Assembly (NCBI GenBank): GCA_005801205.1
Contig: SYDJ01000179.1
Coordinates: forward strand, 1-42,691
DNA from: Gammaproteobacteria bacterium
GTDB lineage: Bacteria; Pseudomonadota; Gammaproteobacteria; Pseudomonadales; Cellvibrionaceae
Reading direction: 5' to 3'
Length of the DNA: 42,691 bases
Of the stretch, positions 34,396 through 42,412 are shown one piece after another. The translations under genes and the position numbers were made by a program. Below the pieces are notes generated by a model that saw only the letters and a list, made by a program, of their open reading frames with translations, searched no databases and was not told the DNA's origin. How positions within the stretch are numbered: the first letter of the stretch is position 1; each line of letters opens with the position of its first letter.

Positions 34396-34950
34396 TTATG
34401 CTTTTTTGCACCATAATTTTTTGAACCCATGCAACATACCTATTGACTCTATAAGTTCTTGATTGTCGAACCCCGGTAGAGAATCTTGCATTTTTTCAAG
34501 GAGTGCTTCATTACCTTCTGCATCTGTTGGTATTTCTAAAACATGATTTTCTTTATGCAACATAAAGCTAATGCTACCAATAGGAAAACAATCTATAGCT
34601 AAAATGTAGACCGCTGTGAGCTCTTCCCATTTTACACTTTTACGTTCGCCACTGTGCTTGTGTAAAAGAAAAACAGACTCACTATCTAGTTCAATCTTAT
34701 ACTCTCGACCATCTTTTAGGGCAATATGTACATCATCAGATGGAGGCCGACTTATTTCATTCTGATTTTTTGTTGATTGAATTATAACCCAGATAAAATA
34801 ACCGATATAAAAAACTACAACGCCCCAAACTATTCCATGAAAAATCACTTTATGTTCAGGCCAGACCTCACCGCAAAATAATATTCCAAGTAAAAAGAAA
34901 GTTGGCGAGATCCACTTAAAATCTTTTCTAGTTAAATTTTCATTTCTCAT
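34396..34950 (-). CDS. Membrane protein of unknown function with soluble C-terminal domain
   Basis: A 184-residue protein not assigned to a family. Two hydrophobic helices at about 14-30 and 35-58 are followed by a cytoplasmic domain (about 70-184). The domain begins with beta-rich sequence (DVHIALKDGREYKIELDSESVFLLHK, then SVKWEELTAVYILA) and continues with LEIPTDAEGNEALLEKMQ, reminiscent of PH-like or immunity-type folds. AT-rich codon use differs from the GC-richer neighbour upstream, hinting at separate origin. It stands alone on the minus strand between a terminator and the REP/RAYT remnant. Confidence 0.55.
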   Translation of the reverse strand: MRNENLTRKDFKWISPTFFLLGILFCGEVWPEHKVIFHGIVWGVVVFYIGYFIWVIIQSTKNQNEISRPPSDDVHIALKDGREYKIELDSESVFLLHKHSGERKSVKWEELTAVYILAIDCFPIGSISFMLHKENHVLEIPTDAEGNEALLEKMQDSLPGFDNQELIESIGMLHGFKKLWCKKA

Positions 34951-34969
34951 GATAGTGTTCAGCCCGTAG

Positions 34970-34995
34970 GTACGATTAGCGCAGCGTAATCGTAC
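34970..34995. repeat. REP-type palindrome, left copy
   Basis: Arms GTACGATTA and TAATCGTAC around GCGCAGCG. It is related to the palindrome at 35116-35147 but inverted relative to it, as REP/inverse-REP pairs are arranged around RAYT genes. Confidence 0.65.
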
Positions 34996-35000
34996 GCATG

Positions 35001-35081
35001 TTAATCGACAACCTCAATGTCCATACTATTATCACCATACCAAGTTGCTCCGGTAATTTTTTCTCGACGATAATTTGGCAT
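35001..35081 (-). pseudogene. N-terminal remnant of a REP-associated tyrosine transposase (RAYT)
   Basis: A 26-codon minus-strand frame starts at the ATG at 35081 and reads MPNYRREKITGATW, then stops at 35001-35003. MPNYRR followed by a basic stretch and G-x-T-(aromatic) is the highly conserved start of RAYT (IS200-like Y1) transposases. The catalytic HUH and Tyr regions are gone. REP palindromes flank it on both sides, the expected context for such an element. It is a decayed element. Confidence 0.65.
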
Positions 35082-35115
35082 TCCTTTGCCCTCTGCTAAT
35101 TTAGTTAATTTTTTA

Positions 35116-35147
35116 TAGGTACGATTACGTTGCGCTAATTGTACCTA
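35116..35147. repeat. REP-type palindrome, right copy
   Basis: Arms TAGGTACGATTA and TAATTGTACCTA (one G-T mismatch) around CGTTGCGC. The loop is close to the reverse complement of the left copy's loop, so the two are inverted copies. Confidence 0.65.
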
Positions 35148-35306
35148 CGGTTTCGCACCTTTGGCGCACACCAAAATGTATCGTTCAAAGCTGGAGCTTG
35201 GGGGCGAGTAATTAGCTTGCTACAGTTTCTCGGTGTTCGGTTCACTCTGCGGCTATTTAGCGCTACAATTTGCGCTATTTTAATCATCGTACTGCGGAGA
35301 AAATAT

Positions 35307-36002
35307 ATGAAGACTCTCAACAATAAATGGGCCCTCGTTACAGGTTCAAGCCGGGGTATTGGTCGTGCTATCGCTAAAGCGTTGGCCGAAAGAGGCTGTA
35401 ATCTGGTGCTGCACGCGCGCAGCTTGGAGAATCTTGCGGCAACCGTGGCTGATATCAAAGCGTATAATATTCAGTATCACTTAGTGAGTGGTGAGTTGGA
35501 CAGTCCAGAAGGTGTGGCGGCAGTGATTGATGGTGTCAAGGCTGGCCCAGGTTATGTTGACATTCTGTTCAATAATGCTGCGATCAACAATGTTTCCACC
35601 CCAGTATTTGAATTTACACAAGCGGAGTGGATGCGCACCTTCCAAATCAATTTGTTCTCTATGGTGCAGCTCTGCGCGGCTTTCGGTCCAGGAATGCGTG
35701 AGCGTGGTTTTGGTCGCATTATTAATACGACATCCGGAATTGCGGGTCAGCCAGATTTGGCACCCTATAGTGCGTCTAAGGCGGCAGTTGATAAATATAC
35801 TCAAGATTTGGCGGTAGAGTTCAAAGATTGTAACGTGTTGGTAAACCATGTTGATCCGGGTTGGATCCGCACTGATCTTGGCGGTCCAAATGCTTGGGAG
35901 GATGTGGATTCGGTAATCCCAGGTATGTTGGTGCCTGCGCTCTTGGATGATAACGGTCCCACGGGCCGTTTCTATGCCGCTCAAGACTTTAAAGGTTTAT
36001 AA
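35307..36002 (+). CDS. Short-chain dehydrogenase/reductase (SDR)
   Basis: A 231-residue classical SDR starting at the ATG at 35307, which has GGAGA 8 bases upstream; the longer frame to 35139 lacks this. Cofactor motif TGSSRGIG (12-19), NNAA (89-92), Asn114, and catalytic Ser143, Tyr154 and Lys158 in the YSASK block are all present, and PGWIRTDLGG follows. Arg38 in HARSLENL at the end of beta-strand 2 suggests a preference for NADP(H). It should reduce or oxidise a small carbonyl/alcohol; the substrate is unknown. It stands as a single gene, followed by a strong hairpin at 36012-36047. Confidence 0.9.
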   Translation: MKTLNNKWALVTGSSRGIGRAIAKALAERGCNLVLHARSLENLAATVADIKAYNIQYHLVSGELDSPEGVAAVIDGVKAGPGYVDILFNNAAINNVSTPVFEFTQAEWMRTFQINLFSMVQLCAAFGPGMRERGFGRIINTTSGIAGQPDLAPYSASKAAVDKYTQDLAVEFKDCNVLVNHVDPGWIRTDLGGPNAWEDVDSVIPGMLVPALLDDNGPTGRFYAAQDFKGL

Positions 36003-36011
36003 CTTTTAATA

Positions 36012-36047
36012 TTTCGACTGACGGTTGATCTTGATCGTCAGTCGAAA
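36012..36047. terminator. Hairpin after the SDR gene
   Basis: A perfect 12-base stem, TTTCGACTGACG/CGTCAGTCGAAA, with a 12-base loop follows 10 bases after the SDR stop. The T-tract is delayed, so termination may be weak or Rho-assisted. Confidence 0.6.
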
Positions 36048-36144
36048 GTGGCTATGAATTTTCCTCTTTTTTATTCTTTTGTGGAGCAAAACCAAAACTG
36101 AAATTTAAAAATTGTTCATTCTTGAATTTGCGAGCTTGAGTTTT

Positions 36145-36585
36145 TTATACGGTCGTTTTATTCACAGAGAATTGCTCTAACGCACCCATTAAAAAACAAA
36201 CCCCCACAAAAAACCAGCCAGTGCTTGCCACTAATTCCCATACGTCTAAGGGTGATGAAACTAAATAGGGAAGGGTAATGAGTGCGCGAACTAAACAAAT
36301 AAAAGCAATGGTCACAAGCGCCGATTTAAGCAGTGGAATTTTTTTGATAAGCCCTGCGCCTGAGAATGCATAGGCAGTGCAAGTAAACATTAAGCCTGCA
36401 ATTACAGCGGTGCTTAGCGGGGCTAAAAGAGTCCCTTGCTTGGCTGAGTGAATTACAATGCCTGGTGCCCTTGCAAACGCATACCAACTAGGCCCGCCCA
36501 CAATACACAGCAAATGCCAAACAGCCGTTGCTGCAGCAATAACACCACCTGTAATTAAGAGTTTTGATTTGATGTTTATTTTCAA
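36145..36585 (-). CDS. Four-helix membrane protein of unknown function
   Basis: A 146-residue protein with four predicted membrane helices (about 8-28, 53-76, 85-107 and 116-136). The first loop is WYAFARAPGIVIHSAKQG. The N-terminus is basic (MKINIKSK). I do not recognise the family; it resembles small uncharacterised inner-membrane proteins of gammaproteobacteria. It lies between the SDR gene (convergent) and a terminator at 36688-36716, apparently as a single gene. Confidence 0.6.
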   Translation of the reverse strand: MKINIKSKLLITGGVIAAATAVWHLLCIVGGPSWYAFARAPGIVIHSAKQGTLLAPLSTAVIAGLMFTCTAYAFSGAGLIKKIPLLKSALVTIAFICLVRALITLPYLVSSPLDVWELVASTGWFFVGVCFLMGALEQFSVNKTTV

Positions 36586-36687
36586 TAGCTGCTCCGTTTG
36601 TAAATATCACTTAGTATTAGCGACATTGCGTTGTTTTCAAACTCGAACTTGGGAAGGAGTGGGATTAGCTTTAAAAGCTACACGCAT

Positions 36688-36716
36688 AAAAAATCCGGCG
36701 CAAGGCCGGATTTTTT
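36688..36716. terminator. Bidirectional terminator, second copy of the CCGGC hairpin
   Basis: AAAAAAT, stem CCGGC/GCCGG with a short loop, then ATTTTTT. It is nearly identical, including the preceding ACGCAT, to the one at 34344-34372. On the minus strand it lies downstream of the GH5 gene at 36768. Confidence 0.85.
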
Positions 36717-36767
36717 ATCGCTATATTACTTATGTGTTTCAGATAATAAATTGAAACCCTGAGTGAA

Positions 36768-38429
36768 TTACCAAGTATCGAACTTCATGTTAAAGCTGCG
36801 TGATGCCGATACAACTTTGATGTAAAGGGTAGTATTCGCCGCGCCAGCTACGCTGGTCCAGCCACCGCCGGTATTGGTAATACCTTGTGGGCCAGAGGTG
36901 ATGTTGAAGCTTGAGGCTACACCAGACCAAGAGCCAATTTGCAAGGTGCCAAATGTTTTCGTGAATTTAATGCAATCGCCAGCCGCTGCACTAAATTCCA
37001 CGCCCTTAGTGGCGGTTTTATTGAAGTTTGCGCTGCTGCAGGTTGTTCCGTTTGGTGCACTGCTGGCGGCAGAGCTAGATGCAGCTGAACTCACTGCCAC
37101 TGAGCTTGAACGGCTTGACGCTGCTGCACTTGAAACGCTGGAAGAGCTAGCGGCTCCACCAATCAAGCCATAAGGTGCAGGTTGCGCAGAACAGGTAGTT
37201 GCTGCCACGCAGCTGGCATTGTTTTCCCACCCCCAACCACTGTTTGTCATTTTGCACACGGGCGTAATTTGGCCATACCAATTGCATTGTTGGGCCGTCG
37301 CGGTGCTGGATGCTGCAGAGCTTGGTGTAGAGCTCGCAACAGCGGATGACCTGCTGGAGCTTGCAACAGAGCTTGATGCAACTGCTGAGCTTGCCGCTGA
37401 GCTAGAGCTTTGATTGGTTGCTGGCCAGCCAGAAATAATGCTCTTAGCTAAGCTGCCCGATGCGGTCAGTTGTCCACTCGTCCAGCCGCCGTTTGCACTC
37501 GCCCCGGTGACCAAAGAAGAAGCACCTTCAGCTTTGTCATTTAGCGCCCAATTCGCATTACTGATGTGATTGGTTTTCATAAAACTAACCCAAGCATTGG
37601 TTTCTGCTGTTGCAACAGCACCAGCACCATCCGCATTTACGGAGCCCCATTCGGTTACGAAGAGCGGAATACCTTTGTTTAAGGCTGTGGTTGCTTTATC
37701 GCGCAAGAATTGGCCGTGTGTGCCTGAGTAGAAGTGCAAGGTGTAGGCGATATTGGCGTAACCGGTAATGGGGTCATTGGCTGCTACATCTACATCTTGT
37801 GACCAGTTTGGCGTACCCACAACGATTAAGTTGTCGGGGTCAATGGCGCGAATGGCGGCAATCACAGCGGTGGCATAAGGTTTAATAGTGCCGCTCCAAG
37901 ACACGTTCAAAGGTTCGTTATAAATCTCGTAAATCACGTTGTTGTTGTTGCCGTACTTTGTTGCCATCTCTTTAAAGAAGGCGATGGACTGTGCTTGATA
38001 TTGTTCAGCGTGGTGTGAATGCCAATCAATAATCACGTACATATTATTTGCAATGGCAGCGTCTACAACCGTAGTGACTCGGGTTTTATTGTAGGAGTCG
38101 GTTAGGTAACCGCCAGCATCATCTGCACCCATAGCGGCACGCACGAGATTTGATTTCCAATCGCTTTTAAGCCAAGCAACGGTTTGTGCGTTGTAATATT
38201 TTTCACCGCCCCAACCCGTATTACTCCAAAACAAACTGTTGCCAGAAATACTGCCTTGCTGGCCACCAATTAAGACTTTGTTTCCACTGGTTGTGATGGG
38301 GGCAACGGCGGCAGCGGCTGTTGCAACCTGCGCTACTAGTGCAAGACCGGTTGCGAGTTTTAAAAAGGCATGAGCGTTTTTTGCGACAAGCGAAGTCAGC
38401 TTGCCGCAAGACAGGGACATTGTAGACAT
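36768..38429 (-). CDS. GH5 endoglucanase with CBM10 and orphan C-terminal module
   Basis: A 553-residue secreted cellulase counted from the ATG at 38429, where AAGAG lies 8 bases upstream; the longer frame adds an unlikely N-terminus. Signal peptide about 1-40. GH5 domain about 44-336, with acid/base Glu172 (IYEIYNEPL) and nucleophile Glu260 (LFVTEWGSV). A Ser/Ala/Val linker (about 340-378) leads to a CBM10 module (381-413: [21 protein letters not shown], four Cys). A second linker (about 425-460) leads to a 90-residue C-terminal module (463-553: [41 protein letters not shown], ending in Trp). That module recurs in the enzyme at 38749. CBM10 targets crystalline cellulose. Confidence 0.93.
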   Translation of the reverse strand: MSTMSLSCGKLTSLVAKNAHAFLKLATGLALVAQVATAAAAVAPITTSGNKVLIGGQQGSISGNSLFWSNTGWGGEKYYNAQTVAWLKSDWKSNLVRAAMGADDAGGYLTDSYNKTRVTTVVDAAIANNMYVIIDWHSHHAEQYQAQSIAFFKEMATKYGNNNNVIYEIYNEPLNVSWSGTIKPYATAVIAAIRAIDPDNLIVVGTPNWSQDVDVAANDPITGYANIAYTLHFYSGTHGQFLRDKATTALNKGIPLFVTEWGSVNADGAGAVATAETNAWVSFMKTNHISNANWALNDKAEGASSLVTGASANGGWTSGQLTASGSLAKSIISGWPATNQSSSSAASSAVASSSVASSSRSSAVASSTPSSAASSTATAQQCNWYGQITPVCKMTNSGWGWENNASCVAATTCSAQPAPYGLIGGAASSSSVSSAAASSRSSSVAVSSAASSSAASSAPNGTTCSSANFNKTATKGVEFSAAAGDCIKFTKTFGTLQIGSWSGVASSFNITSGPQGITNTGGGWTSVAGAANTTLYIKVVSASRSFNMKFDTW

Positions 38430-38680
38430 TGTGAATACTCTTATTATTGAATTGTGATTGAGCATCGCTCTTAGAATGCGATTGCACGTTTTTGGTTTGC
38501 GGGGATGCAACATCACTGTTTTGGTTGATGGGCCTTTTTATTTTTATATCGCCCTGCAAACTCGAGTGAGTATACGGCTAAGCGTTTGATTTCTGCGCGT
38601 GGATATTAGGCAAGATTGGTTAAAAAATGGTTAAGATTTGTTGGGGGTTGTGAGTAAAAGTGTTTATGTGTTTTCTGTGA

Positions 38681-38706
38681 AAAAGGACGGAGGCCCTGAA
38701 GCCTCC
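38681..38706 (-). terminator. Terminator after the CBM10-bearing lyase
   Basis: On the minus strand the stem GGAGGC/GCCTCC with a TTCAGG loop is followed by GTCCTTTTT. It lies about 45 bases after the stop of the gene at 38749. Confidence 0.7.
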
Positions 38707-38748
38707 TCCTACTCGATTTCAGATAATAAACTTGAAACCCTGAGTGAA

Positions 38749-40554
38749 TTACCAGTTATCAAGCTTCATATTAAAGTTGCGTGATGCCGATACAACTTTA
38801 ATGTACAAATCGCCATTAACTGTATTCGTTACTGCTGTCCAGCCAGTGCCAGTATTGGTAATACCTTGTGGGCCAGCGGTGATACTGAAGCTAGAGGCAA
38901 CGCCAGACCACGAGCCGATTTGCAAGGTGCCAGACGATTTAGTGAATTTAATACAATCGCCCGACACTGCAGTAAATTCGATACCTTTGGCTGCCGTTTT
39001 TGTAAAGTTCGTACTGCTGCAGGTTGTTCCGCCTGCAGTACTGCTGGTGGCGGAGCTTGACGCTACCGAGCTAGCAACACTTGACGCTACCGAGCTAGCA
39101 ACACTTGACGCAACCGAACTAGCAACACTTGACGCTACCGAGCTCGCAACAGAAGAGCTAGCCGCGCCACCAACTAAACCATAGGGTGCGGGCTGTGCTG
39201 CACAGGTGCTCGCCGCTACACAACTAAGGTTGTTTTCGTAACCCCAGCCACTGGTTGTTACTCTGCACACAGGTAGATTTTGTCCATACCAATTACAGCG
39301 TTGAGCAGTTACAGGGCTAGAACTCTGAGTGCTTGATGCGGTACTTGATGCAATACTACTTGCTACCGAAGAAGCTGGGCGTGAGCTTGCGACAGAACTA
39401 CGAATAGAACTAGCTACAGAACTAGCACGTGAGCTAGCGACAGAACTAGTAGCGCCGCTAGCCGGTAAACCGCCGTGGGTAAGACTTTCGTAAAAAACAT
39501 TCCATATCGAGTTTTTAAAGCGTGGGCTGTCCAGGAGTTGCAATGTGTACGTAAGGCTAAGGCCTCTACGATTGTGGTAGTGGTTGTAACCCTTAGCAAA
39601 GGTATCCAAAAGAGTTGCGGTCGTTGTGGGCGCGGTGCAGGTTCCAAGCATGGTGCCAGTCAAGATTTGATTCGCCATCAACTCGAGTGCGGAGGTGTAA
39701 CGCGCTGTATTTTGGCCATAAACATCCACACCTTGGTTCCAGGCAAGTTCCGCTGCAGATAGCGCAGAAGCAATTGCAAATTGGGCGTGATGATTATTGT
39801 CGCGGCAGGTTTCCTGAGTAATACCATCTACCCATTTACTCGGATTAAACCATGAACCGTAGTTGATACCGGTATCGGTAAACAGGAAAAAATAGTTTGG
39901 ATTTCGGCTCGCCAAACGTTGTAAGGCTAAATTGAATTCCGCTTCGTCTTCATTAAACACAGCCAAATTTAACAAGCCATCAATTTGGGCTAGGTCTACG
40001 TTTCCGTTCCATGTGCTCATGGTAATTAACGCGGGATAAAACTTGGTTCTAAACATGTTTTGCACCATGGTGCGATCCGCAGCGCTCCAACCCGGATAGC
40101 CACGAACGAGCTCGGCGGCTGGCCCCATGATTGAAGCAATCCATCCGGCATTTAGAAGGCTTTGGCCATTGGTTGCGTAACCGTTAAAAGTTCTGCCCCA
40201 GGTATTCAGCACATTGATCGCATTTTGGGCGTATACAGCATTGCCGGTGTAGGACCATGCGAGGGCGTTGGCGTAAGCCTGTATTGCATCGGTCCTTTGT
40301 GCTGTTTCAGCGCCATCTTGTGGTGATGTTGTTGCGGTATAAGCTGTTGCTAAGCGACTCATATCATTGAATTTTGATGTCCAAGGTTGTTCGCCGGCAG
40401 CAATTTTTGCTTTAACGAAATCCAAGTCAGCTTGGTTATGTGCGCCACCCGGATGAACAAAGGTCCTTTGGGCTTGGGCAGAGGAAATAGTGAAGACTAA
40501 CCCAAAGGTTAATACCGCGCTAAGGAGTGTACGTTTGTTGAATAAACGAGTCAT
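38749..40554 (-). CDS. Alginate-lyase-fold polysaccharide lyase with CBM10 and orphan C-terminal module
   Basis: A 601-residue secreted enzyme from the ATG at 40554, with AAAGGC as ribosome site. Signal peptide about 1-28. Residues about 30-362 match the alginate lyase superfamily domain (PF05426, PL5/PL38-like alpha/alpha-toroid): [50 protein letters not shown] (likely catalytic Asn/His) and [10 protein letters not shown] Ser-rich linker (365-415) joins a CBM10 (420-451). A VASS-repeat linker (466-503) joins a 90-residue C-terminal module (511-601) also found in the GH5 at 36768. It likely cleaves uronate-containing polysaccharide (alginate or glucuronan) outside the cell, although the CBM10 points to cellulose-bearing plant or algal walls. 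The exact PL family is not decided. Confidence 0.85.
   Translation of the reverse strand: MTRLFNKRTLLSAVLTFGLVFTISSAQAQRTFVHPGGAHNQADLDFVKAKIAAGEQPWTSKFNDMSRLATAYTATTSPQDGAETAQRTDAIQAYANALAWSYTGNAVYAQNAINVLNTWGRTFNGYATNGQSLLNAGWIASIMGPAAELVRGYPGWSAADRTMVQNMFRTKFYPALITMSTWNGNVDLAQIDGLLNLAVFNEDEAEFNLALQRLASRNPNYFFLFTDTGINYGSWFNPSKWVDGITQETCRDNNHHAQFAIASALSAAELAWNQGVDVYGQNTARYTSALELMANQILTGTMLGTCTAPTTTATLLDTFAKGYNHYHNRRGLSLTYTLQLLDSPRFKNSIWNVFYESLTHGGLPASGATSSVASSRASSVASSIRSSVASSRPASSVASSIASSTASSTQSSSPVTAQRCNWYGQNLPVCRVTTSGWGYENNLSCVAASTCAAQPAPYGLVGGAASSSVASSVASSVASSVASSVASSVASSVASSVASSSATSSTAGGTTCSSTNFTKTAAKGIEFTAVSGDCIKFTKSSGTLQIGSWSGVASSFSITAGPQGITNTGTGWTAVTNTVNGDLYIKVVSASRNFNMKLDNW
39054..39145. 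repeat. 24-base tandem repeat in the linker-coding region
   Basis: About four units of CTTGACGCTACCGAGCTAGC-type sequence, 24 bases each, encode repeated VASS VASS. The unit is a multiple of three, so copy changes would alter linker length without shifting the frame. Confidence 0.75.
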
Positions 40555-40773
40555 TTTTATTGCCTTTAATGTTAGAGAATTATTATTAACAAGGTTTTTT
40601 AATTGGCGCCGCTTCAATGGCTGCAATGGCCAGCTGTAAATTAACTGGCCAAAATAATGACTGGAGCCAAAAATACTATGTCGTTACGGCAAGCATGATT
40701 GCTAGTCACCTTGGTGGTTATTTCAAAGTGGGTAGGTATGTTTGTAATTGGGCGGGGTTTCCAGGAGGAGGCC
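40555..40773 (-). promoter_or_regulatory. Leader of lyase paralog 1, duplicated at paralog 2
   Basis: About 180 bases upstream of the start are clearly similar to the same region of the other lyase (42085-42270). It contains an inverted repeat TGGCCAG (40627-40633) and CTGGCCA (40645-40651), partly conserved in the other leader. No certain promoter boxes were identified. It also separates the two lyase genes. Confidence 0.5.
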
Positions 40774-42084
40774 CTAATTGCCGTTAGCGTTAATGGGTCT
40801 TCTGGCTGCGAATCTAGGCAGGCTTAAGCTCGCCAATATCATCAAAAAGCCAAAGCCAATACTGCCTCCGCCTGATTTTCCACTGCTGGGTGGCGGGGTG
40901 GGTGTTTCACTGGAAGCGGCACTGCTGGCTGCCGACGATGCTGCACTGGAGCTAGCTGCAGAACTAGCTACAGAACTAGTAGTGCCACCAGCCGGTAAAT
41001 TTCCGTGGGTAAGACTTTCGTAAAAAATATTCCACGACGATTCTTTATTGCGCGTGCTGTTCAGAAGTTGCAAGGTGTACGGAAGGTTAAGGCCTTTACG
41101 ATTGTGGTAGTGGTTGTAACCAATCGCCCAAGTATCATAAAGATCTGTGGTAGTCGTATTGTTGGTGCAGGTTCCCAGCATGCTGCCCGTTAAAATTTGA
41201 TTCGCCATTAACTCGAGTGCGGAGGTGTAACGCGCTGTATTTTGGCCATAAACATCCACACCTTGGTTCCAGGCAACTTCCGCTGCATCTAGCGCAGAGG
41301 CAAGCGCAAATTGGGTGTGGTGACCATTATCACGACAGGTTTCCTGAGTAATACCATCTACCCATTTACTCGGATTAAACCATGAACCGTAGATGATACC
41401 GGTATCGGTAAACAGGAAAAAATAGTTTGGATTTCGGCTCGCCAAACGTTGTAAAGCTAAATTGAATTCCGCTTCGTCTTCATTAAACACAGCCAAATTT
41501 AACATGCCATCAATTTGGGCTAGGTCTACGTTTCCGTTCCACGTGCTCATGGTATTTAACGCAGGATAAAACTTGGTTTTAAACATGTTTTGCACCATGG
41601 CTCGATCTGCAGTGCTCCAACCCGGATAGCTACGAACGAGCTCGGCGGCCGGCCCCATCAATGAAGCAATCCATCCGGCATTCAGAAGGCTTTGGCCATT
41701 GGTAGCGTAACCGTTAAAGGTTCTTCCCCAAGTGTTGAGAACGGCAATGGCATTTTGGGCGTAAACAGAATCGCCGGTGTAGGCCCATGCAAGGGCATTG
41801 GCGTAAGCCTTTAATCCATCAGCCTTTTGTGCTTCTTCTGCGCCATCTTGTGGGGATGTTGTTCGGGTATAGGCTGTTGCCAAGCCCTTCATGGCATTAA
41901 ATTTTGATGTCCACGGTTGTTCGCCGGCAGCAATTTTTGCTTTAACAAAATTCAAGTCAGCTTGGTTATTTGCACCACCCGGATGAACAAATGTCATGGC
42001 TGCTTGGGCAGAGGAAGTAGCGAAGACTAACCCAAATATTAATGCTGAGCTAAGGAGTGTACGTGTGTTAAATAAGCGATTCAT
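40774..42084 (-). CDS. Alginate-lyase-fold polysaccharide lyase with GlyGly-CTERM tail
   Basis: A 436-residue paralog of the enzyme at 38749, starting at the ATG at 42084. The signal peptide and catalytic domain (about 28-362) are collinear and nearly identical, including [50 protein letters not shown] and YNHYHNRKG. A short Ser/Ala linker follows, but the C-terminus (about 400-436) is GGGSIGFGFLMILASL then PRFAARR: a Gly-rich motif, a hydrophobic helix and a basic cluster. This is the GlyGly-CTERM sorting signal, normally cut by rhombosortase after type II secretion and giving surface attachment. No binding module is present. The pair is a recent tandem duplication. Confidence 0.85.
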   Translation of the reverse strand: MNRLFNTRTLLSSALIFGLVFATSSAQAAMTFVHPGGANNQADLNFVKAKIAAGEQPWTSKFNAMKGLATAYTRTTSPQDGAEEAQKADGLKAYANALAWAYTGDSVYAQNAIAVLNTWGRTFNGYATNGQSLLNAGWIASLMGPAAELVRSYPGWSTADRAMVQNMFKTKFYPALNTMSTWNGNVDLAQIDGMLNLAVFNEDEAEFNLALQRLASRNPNYFFLFTDTGIIYGSWFNPSKWVDGITQETCRDNGHHTQFALASALDAAEVAWNQGVDVYGQNTARYTSALELMANQILTGSMLGTCTNNTTTTDLYDTWAIGYNHYHNRKGLNLPYTLQLLNSTRNKESSWNIFYESLTHGNLPAGGTTSSVASSAASSSAASSAASSAASSETPTPPPSSGKSGGGSIGFGFLMILASLSLPRFAARRPINANGN

Positions 42085-42412
42085 TTTTATTGTCTTAAAT
42101 GTCAGAGAGTTATTATTAACAAGGAATTTTAAGTGGCGCTGTTTCATTGGCTGCAATGGCCCGTTCTAACTGAACTGGCCAAAATAATGACTGGAGCCAA
42201 AAACACTATCTCGTTGTGACAACATGATTGCTAGTCACCTTGATGCGTATTTAAAAGTGGGTAGGCGTAGTTACTCGCTCAATTGCGTTGGGCAACAGGG
42301 CTTAGTTACAGGCAGCGCCTAAGATCGTGGAGACAGAAATACCGCTACGACTATTGAATTTTTTTTGTGTTTTTTAAGCAAAAAAAAGTCCAGCGTAGTG
42401 CTGCAATGCTGT
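42085..42412. promoter_or_regulatory. Lyase 2 leader and end of the IS element
   Basis: Positions 42085-42270 are the duplicated leader described for the other lyase. Beyond that, about 42300-42412 holds AT-rich sequence (A and T runs at 42360-42390) leading to the transposase stop and presumably one terminal repeat of the IS. I could not fix the exact IS end. Confidence 0.4.

Larger units (their letters stand above)
34951..35306. other. Intergenic stretch with REP pair, RAYT remnant and SDR gene leader
   Basis: A 356-base region without an intact gene. Two inverted REP-type palindromes (34970-34995 and 35116-35147) enclose the stub of a RAYT transposase gene. The rest (35148-35306) is the leader of the SDR gene, with GGAG at 35296-35299 as its ribosome site. 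No clear promoter boxes were assigned. Confidence 0.5.

Noticed and set aside
35139-35306. N-terminal extension of the SDR
   Set aside because: It would run through a REP palindrome; the ATG at 35307 has a proper ribosome site and starts just before the Rossmann motif.
36874-37413. Plus-strand Ala/Glu/Leu-rich frames opposite the GH5 and lyase linkers
   Set aside because: Reverse complements of Ser/Ala linker codons; the same happens at 38744-39184.
39054-39145. Possible CRISPR array
   Set aside because: The repeats are contiguous 24-base units without spacers and encode VASS in frame, so this is a protein linker.
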